This document shows positions 59,257 to 64,000 of a stretch of 64,000 bases of DNA, in pieces. The notes under the pieces are model-generated. The model was not told the DNA's origin. It was given only the letters and a program-made list of their open reading frames with translations, and made no database searches. How positions within the stretch are numbered: the first letter of the stretch is position 1; every line of letters starts with the position of its first letter. This DNA comes from Myxococcaceae bacterium (GTDB lineage Bacteria > Myxococcota_A > Polyangia > Polyangiales > Ga0077539), in assembly GCA_004297725.1 (NCBI GenBank), contig SCUS01000160.1:69615-133614 (forward strand). Reading direction: 5' to 3'. Both the position numbers and the translations under genes were made by a program.

Positions 59257-60000
59257 TCAGCGAGCGTGGATGGACACGGTCGCCCCGGCCGCAGGGAGCG
59301 GCGGGGGCGAGGCCCACGGGGAGTCCTGCGACGGAGCGACGGGCGGCGGCGGAGGCGTGGCCACGGGCGCGGCGGAGTTGCATTCGCGCAGGGCGTCGCC
59401 CGTACCGCAGAGGCTCATGTGCGCCCGGATGGCGCCGTCGAGTCCGACGTAGACGGCCTCGCGGGCGGCGGCGGCCGACGGCCCGAGGGCCCAGCGCCCC
59501 ACGCCGGTGGCGATGGAGCCGCCGAGCGCGATGCCGAAGCCCGCCCAGAAGGGCGTGCCGAAGCCGTCGTAGGAGGCCGAGCTGATGGAGGTGAGCATGA
59601 GGATGCTGCCCACCACCGAGGCGGCGACGCCGCCCCAGGTGAGGCCGCTGGCGACGGCCTGGGCGTTGCTCGCGCGGCGCACCGAGCCGACCAGGGGAGA
59701 GTCGGGCCCAACCGTCTGGAGGAGGTCTTCCGGGTCGGAGACGACGGTGCCGTTGGCCAGCACGACGTGGTCGACGGAGGTCTGCAGGGCGGAGTATCCG
59801 CCGAAGGTTCCGAAGGTGAACCGGGCCATGCCGGCGGTCGCCTGCGGGCGGTACTGGTTGTAGTACTGGACGCGCTCGGCGAGCGGCGCGGCGGGAGGCG
59901 GCGCGAGCGGCAGCGGGACGTGGGCGCTGCAGCCGAAGGCGGCCGTGAGGGAGAGCGCGAGGGCGATGCGGGGGACGGACACCTGGCGCTCCCCGTTCAC
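59257..60000 (-). CDS. Membrane-associated lipoprotein, unknown function
   Basis: A 247-residue protein with a lipobox (AAFGC, Cys24). Residues 60-100 carry TFGTFGGYSALQTSVDHVVL followed by ANGTVVSDPEDLL, which is partly repeated as a decayed copy just downstream. Two hydrophobic segments (about 115-140 and 150-170) are Gly/Ala-rich and may be membrane or glycine-zipper-like helices. The C-terminus is Pro-rich. I do not recognise a family. Its start overlaps the end of the upstream lipoprotein gene by 4 nt, so the two are probably one operon. Confidence 0.7.
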   Translation of the reverse strand: MNGERQVSVPRIALALSLTAAFGCSAHVPLPLAPPPAAPLAERVQYYNQYRPQATAGMARFTFGTFGGYSALQTSVDHVVLANGTVVSDPEDLLQTVGPDSPLVGSVRRASNAQAVASGLTWGGVAASVVGSILMLTSISSASYDGFGTPFWAGFGIALGGSIATGVGRWALGPSAAAAREAVYVGLDGAIRAHMSLCGTGDALRECNSAAPVATPPPPPVAPSQDSPWASPPPLPAAGATVSIHAR

Positions 60001-60563
60001 TCGTCGACGGTGATGTGCGCGGCCTGCGCGGCGGGGAAGGTGCCGAGGGTGCCCGGCTCGCGGTAGATGCTCCCGCAGGCGGCCTCGCCGGTGCCGGGTC
60101 GGGGGCGGCAGACGTACTCGGCGGGGCAGGCGAGGGAGGCCCCGGCGCAGGCCAGGCTCAGGGCCACCGGCACCGCGTAGACCTTGCCGTCGACGAAGGA
60201 GGTCTCCGCGGCGGTGGAGAACACCAGGCCCTCGGAGGTGCGCGCCGTCACCTCGATGCGGACGTGGTCGTCGGTGCGGCGGCTGTCGACGATGCCCAGC
60301 CTGAACTCCGTCATCTCCGAGAGCGGGATCGGCGGCGGAGGCGCGATGCCCACCGCGTTGCAGTCCGACCGGAGGAAGGTCTGGTCGAAGGTGGGCACCG
60401 TCTCCGCCCCTCGGGAGATGCGGATCTGCACCCGGTCGAAGATGGTGCAGCTCGCGTCGGTGGAGAGCACCAGCATCACCTCACGGCGGGAGAGCACGCA
60501 GCCGCCCGGGGCGAGCGTCAAGAGAGCCAACCCGAAGCCCAGCAGCGCGGCGCGCGGTCCCAT
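59997..60563 (-). CDS. Small lipoprotein, unknown function
   Basis: A 188-residue lipoprotein (lipobox APGGC, Cys22) with an internal beta-rich region (EVMLVLSTDASCTIFDRVQI, EFRLGIVDSRRTDDHVRIEV) and several further cysteines likely to form disulfides (CAGASLACPAEYVC). No family is recognised. Myxobacteria encode many similar lipoproteins that start with a 'VLSTD' strand. I chose the ATG at 60563 because the signal peptide begins there; the frame is open far upstream inside the kinase gene. It is divergent from the Ser/Thr kinase. Confidence 0.72.
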   Translation of the reverse strand: MGPRAALLGFGLALLTLAPGGCVLSRREVMLVLSTDASCTIFDRVQIRISRGAETVPTFDQTFLRSDCNAVGIAPPPPIPLSEMTEFRLGIVDSRRTDDHVRIEVTARTSEGLVFSTAAETSFVDGKVYAVPVALSLACAGASLACPAEYVCRPRPGTGEAACGSIYREPGTLGTFPAAQAAHITVDE

Positions 60564-60640
60564 CACGCCGCGGACGGTAACCCCCAAAGGCTTCCCCCTG
60601 CCAGGGGGTTCAGAGATGCTGACGGCGGTGGTGTGGTTGC

Positions 60641-60669
60641 TTGTCGTGCCACCCTCGAAGCGATACCGT
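60641..60669 (+). promoter_or_regulatory. Probable promoter of the Ser/Thr kinase gene
   Basis: TTGTCG (60641-60646), a 17-nt spacer and TACCGT (60664-60669) lie 20 nt before the ATG at 60690. The sequence between has GGGGAGA as a possible ribosome binding site. Confidence 0.4.
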
Positions 60670-60689
60670 CCGCGGGGAGATCGACCGGA

Positions 60690-63170
60690 ATGCCCGAGGC
60701 ACGCTACGAGATCGTCCGACAGCTCGCCTGCGGCGGAATGGCCGAGGTGCTGCTCGCCCGTCAGAACGCCGACGACGGCAGCATCAAGCTCGTGGTGCTC
60801 AAGCGGGTGCTCACGCACCTCGCGCAGAACGACGGCTTCCTCAAGATGTTCGCCCACGAGGCGCGCATCGCCTCGCAGCTCCGGCACCCCAACATCGTGC
60901 AGGTGCTGGAGGTGGGCGAGCACGAGGGCCTGCCCGTCCTGGTCATGGAGCGCCTGGAGGGCGCCGACCTGCTGCGGCTGCTGCAACAGTGCGTGACCCG
61001 CCGGCAGAGCCTGGGCACCGCCGTGAGCATGGCCATCCTGGCGGGCGCCGCGAGGGGCCTCGGCTACGCGCACCGGGCGCGCTCCAGCGACGGTCGCGCG
61101 CTGCGCCTCATCCACCGCGACATCTCCCCCCACAACGTGTTCATCACCCGCGACGGCGGGGTGAAGCTCCTCGACTTCGGCATCGCCAAGAGCGCCGCGC
61201 ACGTCGGCCTCACCAGCACCGGCCAGGTCAAGGGCAAGATCTCGTACATGTCTCCGGAGCAGATCCGCTCGCTCCCCATCGACGCGCGCTCCGACCTCTG
61301 GTCGCTGGGCGTGGTGCTCTGGGAGACCCTCGCGGGAGAGAAGCTCTTCACCCGCGACAACGACGCGGCCACGCTGCACGCCATCCTCCACGACCCCATC
61401 CCCCCGCTCAACCGCCGAGAGGCGCCCGGGCTCGACGACCTCATCGCCCGCATCCTGCAGCGCGACCCCGCCGCCCGCATCGGCACCGCCGAGGAGATCG
61501 CCGCGACCCTCGAAGGCATGCTCGAGGCGATGCGCTCGGGCCCGCCGGCGAAGCTCGTCGCGCAGCGCGTGGCCTCGCTGGTCCCGGCCATCAGCCCGGA
61601 GTTCGACCTCGCCCGCCCCGCCGCGCCCTCCCAGGAGGTGGTCACCCTCGCCGTCGGCCCCGGGGGTACGCCCTCCGCGAAGCGGGCGCAGCCCGTGGCG
61701 CCCGCGCTCAACCGCTATAGCAAGCAGCAGCCCCCGGCCCGCTCCTACGACGACGACGTGGCCGTCGACGAAGAGCCCACGCAGATGGACATGCCCACGG
61801 TCACGGCGACCTCCGCCCCGCCGGAGGACGAGGCCACCCGCGCGGTGCCGCTCCCCGGGTACGACGAGGAGCCCGTCGCCCGGGCGCCGTCGCGGCCGTC
61901 GCAGCTCCCGCTCTCCGCGCCGCCGGTGTCGATGGCGCGCCCCGCCACGACCCCGCCTGCGCCGCCGCCGCGCAACTCGCAGCCCTCGCGGCCGCCCCCC
62001 AACCCCGGGCCCGCGCGCCCGCCGGTCAACCCCCGCTCCCGCACCTCGACGGTGATGGGGACCGGCGTGGCCCCGCCACCGATGGCGCACCCCTCGATGC
62101 TCGCGGACGAGGCCGACCCGCCGACCGCGCAGCTCGCCCGACCGGCCACCCTCGCCCCGCCGAGGGCCGCCGCGCCGATGCCCTTCGCGATGGCGTCGTC
62201 CCCGATCCAATCGTCCCCGATGCACTCGCCGCCGCCGAACGACCTCTTCGGACCGGTTCCGTTCCAGGGCCCCGACAGCGTGCCGCCGCTCGATGCGCAG
62301 GGCGTCCACGCGCTCCGCCCGGGCGCCCCCTCTCCCTTCAGCAACAACCCCCTGGCCGGCTTCGCGGCGCGATCGCCCGACACCTTCGTCGCCGCCGAGA
62401 TCGCCCGCCCCGCCCCGCCCCCTCCCGCCCGCCCCCTCCGCTGGCTCGCCGCCGCGGGCTCGCTGATGCTCGCAGCCGCCCTCGGCGTGGTGGTCACCCA
62501 GCGCCTGCGCTCCACCCCGACGCCCCGCGCGCCGATGGCCGCGAGCGAGTCCATGCCGGTGATCCACGTGCCCGAGTCGACCCCCACCGCCGCGCCGGTC
62601 GCAGCGCCGGCTCCCGTCGCGGTCGCTGCGCCTGCGCCGGCTCCGGCTCCCGTCGCGGTCGCGGTCGCGGTCGCTGCGCCTGCTCCCGCACCCGTCGCGG
62701 TCGCTCCTGCACCCGTCGCGGTCGCTCCCGCACCCGTCGCGGTCGCTCCCGCACCCGTCGCGGTCGCTCCCGCACCCGTCGCGGTCGCTCCCGCACCCGT
62801 CGCGGTCGCTCCTGCTCCCGTTGCGGTCGCAGCGCCCGTTCGACCCGCTGCGGTCGTCCGCCCCCGCGTCGTCGCCACGGCATCGGCGCCCGCGGCTGCT
62901 CCGCTGCCTGCGGCGCCCACCCGGGTGGCCGCGGCTGCGCGACCGGCCCCTGCGGCCCGTCCGAGCCCGCTGGTCGATCCCTTCGACACGCCCACCGCCC
63001 CGGCGCGGCCTCGCACCGCACCGGCGCCTGTCGCACGCACTGCCGCGCCGCGCGCCAACGATCCCTTCACCAACGTCTACAGCGACCCCACGCAGCGTCG
63101 GCCCGTCGCTCGTCCGCGGGTGCAGGCCCCCCCGTCGGCCCACACCGGCGCGATCATCACCGAGTTCTGA
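60690..63170 (+). CDS. Membrane Ser/Thr protein kinase (PknB/Hanks type) with Pro/Ala tail
   Basis: An 826-residue Hanks-type kinase. The glycine loop is LACGGMAEVLLA (12-23), the ATP lysine Lys38 in VLKRV, the catalytic loop HRDISPHN (142-149, Asp144), DFGIAK (162-167) and MSPE (187-190). About 280-580 is a disordered Pro/Ala/Ser-rich region. One membrane helix lies near 584-606 (LRWLAAAGSLMLAAALGVVV). The tail (about 630-720) holds seven APAPVAV-type heptads encoded by a 21-nt tandem repeat and ends in a basic Pro-rich segment. It should phosphorylate proteins in the cytoplasm; the outer tail has no known sensor domain. Targets unknown. Confidence 0.93.
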   Translation: MPEARYEIVRQLACGGMAEVLLARQNADDGSIKLVVLKRVLTHLAQNDGFLKMFAHEARIASQLRHPNIVQVLEVGEHEGLPVLVMERLEGADLLRLLQQCVTRRQSLGTAVSMAILAGAARGLGYAHRARSSDGRALRLIHRDISPHNVFITRDGGVKLLDFGIAKSAAHVGLTSTGQVKGKISYMSPEQIRSLPIDARSDLWSLGVVLWETLAGEKLFTRDNDAATLHAILHDPIPPLNRREAPGLDDLIARILQRDPAARIGTAEEIAATLEGMLEAMRSGPPAKLVAQRVASLVPAISPEFDLARPAAPSQEVVTLAVGPGGTPSAKRAQPVAPALNRYSKQQPPARSYDDDVAVDEEPTQMDMPTVTATSAPPEDEATRAVPLPGYDEEPVARAPSRPSQLPLSAPPVSMARPATTPPAPPPRNSQPSRPPPNPGPARPPVNPRSRTSTVMGTGVAPPPMAHPSMLADEADPPTAQLARPATLAPPRAAAPMPFAMASSPIQSSPMHSPPPNDLFGPVPFQGPDSVPPLDAQGVHALRPGAPSPFSNNPLAGFAARSPDTFVAAEIARPAPPPPARPLRWLAAAGSLMLAAALGVVVTQRLRSTPTPRAPMAASESMPVIHVPESTPTAAPVAAPAPVAVAAPAPAPAPVAVAVAVAAPAPAPVAVAPAPVAVAPAPVAVAPAPVAVAPAPVAVAPAPVAVAPAPVAVAAPVRPAAVVRPRVVATASAPAAAPLPAAPTRVAAAARPAPAARPSPLVDPFDTPTAPARPRTAPAPVARTAAPRANDPFTNVYSDPTQRRPVARPRVQAPPSAHTGAIITEF
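62684..62831. repeat. 21-nt tandem repeat in the kinase gene
   Basis: About seven near-identical copies of a 21-nt unit (CCCGCACCCGTCGCGGTCGC plus T) encode Pro-Ala-Pro-Val-Ala-Val-Ala in the extracytoplasmic tail of the kinase. Since the unit is a multiple of three, its copy number can vary without breaking the frame. Confidence 0.9.
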
Positions 63171-63242
63171 CCCGAGGCCCCTCTGGGGGGTGCTCCGTTC
63201 GGCACACAAGTCACGCTCGCGCCCGTTGCCGCACCGGGCTCA

Positions 63243-63392
63243 CGTGGTCGGTCGCTCCCCTCCGGGCGAGGCCGCATTGGGAGGACGTGGTCGGTCGCTC
63301 CCCTCCGGGCGAGCCGCATTGGGAGGACGTGCTCGGTCGCTCCCCTCCGGGCGAGGCCGCATTGGGAGGACGTGGTCGGTCGCTCCCCGCCG
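63243..63392. repeat. 43-nt tandem repeat array, 3.5 copies
   Basis: The unit begins CGTGGTCGGTCGCTCCCC and continues TCCGGGCGAGGCCGCATTGG to GAGGA. Copies are at 63243-63285, 63286-63327 (one base deleted), 63328-63370 and partial 63371-63392. It shares its core with the 58934-59020 repeats in the same orientation. The unit is not a multiple of three and the array is intergenic, so it is not coding. Confidence 0.92.
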
Positions 63393-63434
63393 CCACCGCC
63401 GCTCTCTCCATGCCCTTCCGTCGCCGCCCTGCGA

Positions 63435-63440
63435 TAGCAT
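63435..63440 (+). promoter_or_regulatory. Probable -10 element, short-leader promoter
   Basis: TAGCAT lies 9 nt before the ATG at 63450 with no ribosome binding site visible. Confidence 0.4.
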
Positions 63441-63449
63441 CCGCGCACC

Positions 63450-64000
63450 ATGGGACCCATCCGACGAGACGCCCTCGCGCTCGCGCTCCTCCTCGCAGCG
63501 CCCCTTTCGTCTGCGCAGCCCCGGCGCGTGCCGCAGCCGCAGCCGCAGGACGAGCCCGCGACGGAGCCGGCCAACCCCACCGCGGCCTTTCAGCAGGCCG
63601 AGGCGCGCACCCACTTCCAGACCGGCGTCGGGCACTACCAGGCAGGGCGCTTCACCGAGGCCATCGCGGAGTTCCAGACGGCGCACCGGCTCTATGCGTC
63701 GCCGGTCATCCTCTTCAACCTCGCGCAGGCCTACCGCTCCGACGGGCAGCTCTCCAGCGCCATCGCCACCTTCCGCCGATACATCGAGGAGAACCCTCGG
63801 CTCACCCCGACGCAGCGCGAGGACGTCGAAGGCGTCATCCGCGAGATCGAGACCACCCGCGCCGTGCTCTCCTTCGAGGTCGAGCCCTCTGGCGCAGAGA
63901 TCACCCTCGACGGCCGCGTGCTCGGCACCTCCCCCCTCCCCCGTGGCGTCGAGGTGCTCCCCGGGCCCCACGAGATCTCCGTCAGCCTCGCCCTGCACGA
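63450..64000 (+). CDS. TPR and PEGA domain protein, 3' end outside window
   Basis: The first 183 residues of a longer protein. A signal peptide (residues 1-22, ALALLLAAPLSSAQ) is followed by a Pro/Gln linker. Two TPR units follow (FQTGVGHYQAGRFTEAIAEF, VILFNLAQAYRSDGQLSSAI). Then comes a PEGA-like domain (LSFEVEPSGAEITLDGRVLG, TSPLPRGVEVLPGPHEISV). This TPR-PEGA layout is frequent in myxobacterial exported proteins, and the usual continuation is a membrane helix or another domain. Periplasmic assembly or binding roles are typical; function unknown. Confidence 0.85.
   Translation, partial: MGPIRRDALALALLLAAPLSSAQPRRVPQPQPQDEPATEPANPTAAFQQAEARTHFQTGVGHYQAGRFTEAIAEFQTAHRLYASPVILFNLAQAYRSDGQLSSAIATFRRYIEENPRLTPTQREDVEGVIREIETTRAVLSFEVEPSGAEITLDGRVLGTSPLPRGVEVLPGPHEISVSLALH

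Noticed and set aside
59997..63209. 1070-codon minus-strand ORF opposite the Ser/Thr kinase gene
   Set aside because: Only the last 188 codons (59997-60563) look like a real protein. The rest is an antisense shadow of the kinase with Arg/Gly-rich composition and no start signals.
63243..63392. CRISPR array
   Set aside because: The 43-nt repeats follow each other directly without unique spacers, and no cas genes are in the window.
1..64000. tRNA, rRNA, integrase or transposase genes
   Set aside because: I looked for tRNA-like TTCGA/CCA features, rRNA signatures and transposase or integrase motifs, and saw none that were convincing by eye.

Overview
This is a 64 kb stretch of very GC-rich DNA (about 70% or more G+C by eye), densely packed with about fifty protein genes on both strands and no RNA genes that I can see. 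The gene types suggest a predatory or soil myxobacterium, Myxococcota and probably the Polyangia/Sandaracinaceae side. Evidence for this is the many lipoproteins with long Asp/Pro/Ala linkers, the Cys-rich 'NGCE' repeat proteins with Kelch domains, a Ser/Thr protein kinase with a Pro/Ala tail, a hybrid histidine kinase, pentapeptide, TPR and HEAT repeat proteins, and a VIT/VWA protein. The placement is inferred from protein style only; there is no rRNA or marker gene here. Nothing looks like a prophage, integrase or transposase.

Layout. 1-5.3 kb: the end of a large beta-repeat protein, a zinc-ribbon membrane protein and a Tat-exported PhoD-like phosphatase. 5.3-14.1 kb: a divergent response regulator/hybrid kinase pair, then small genes (WD40-like propeller, APH-like kinase, DUF4291, DUF1801, Uma2 nuclease, DUF4349 lipoprotein, PH-like membrane protein, pentapeptide repeat protein). 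14.2-19.8 kb: three co-oriented genes for a 1006-residue Cys-rich/Kelch lipoprotein, a PHM-like copper monooxygenase lipoprotein and a JmjC/cupin oxygenase. 19.8-24.8 kb: a PilT-like ATPase pair divergent from a coiled-coil protein and a nucleotidase/beta-barrel fusion. 24.9-32.3 kb: a GT-C glycosyltransferase, a TPR protein overlapping a sirtuin, an aldo/keto reductase and two lipoproteins. 32.3-39.8 kb: a papain-like protease, an AddA-type helicase, a Nudix hydrolase, a two-gene AAA ATPase/TOPRIM-like module (candidate defence system) and a HAD phosphatase. 39.8-50 kb: VIT/VWA protein plus MerR regulator with two copies of a dyad operator, a membrane protein, crotonase, SUMF1-like and SRPBCC proteins, sulfide:quinone oxidoreductase with DUF1641, and two methyltransferases, one ArsM-like. 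50-64 kb: a knottin-like repeat lipoprotein, a 1193-residue HEAT-like protein, an AddB-type nuclease, a repeat-rich intergenic region, two lipoproteins, a Ser/Thr kinase, a second repeat array and the start of a TPR/PEGA protein.

Genes that probably act together: the hybrid kinase with the single-domain regulator; the AAA/TOPRIM pair (4-nt overlap); AddA with AddB, unusually about 19 kb apart; SQR with DUF1641 in sulfide oxidation; MerR with the VIT/VWA gene it overlaps; and perhaps the copper monooxygenase with the neighbouring JmjC oxygenase. The best leads for something new are the AAA/TOPRIM module, the PHM/JmjC oxygenase pair, the intergenic repeat family with a 43-nt unit and a large inverted repeat, the knottin-like surface protein, and a recurrent short-leader or leaderless promoter layout (TAnnnT 6-13 nt before the start codon).
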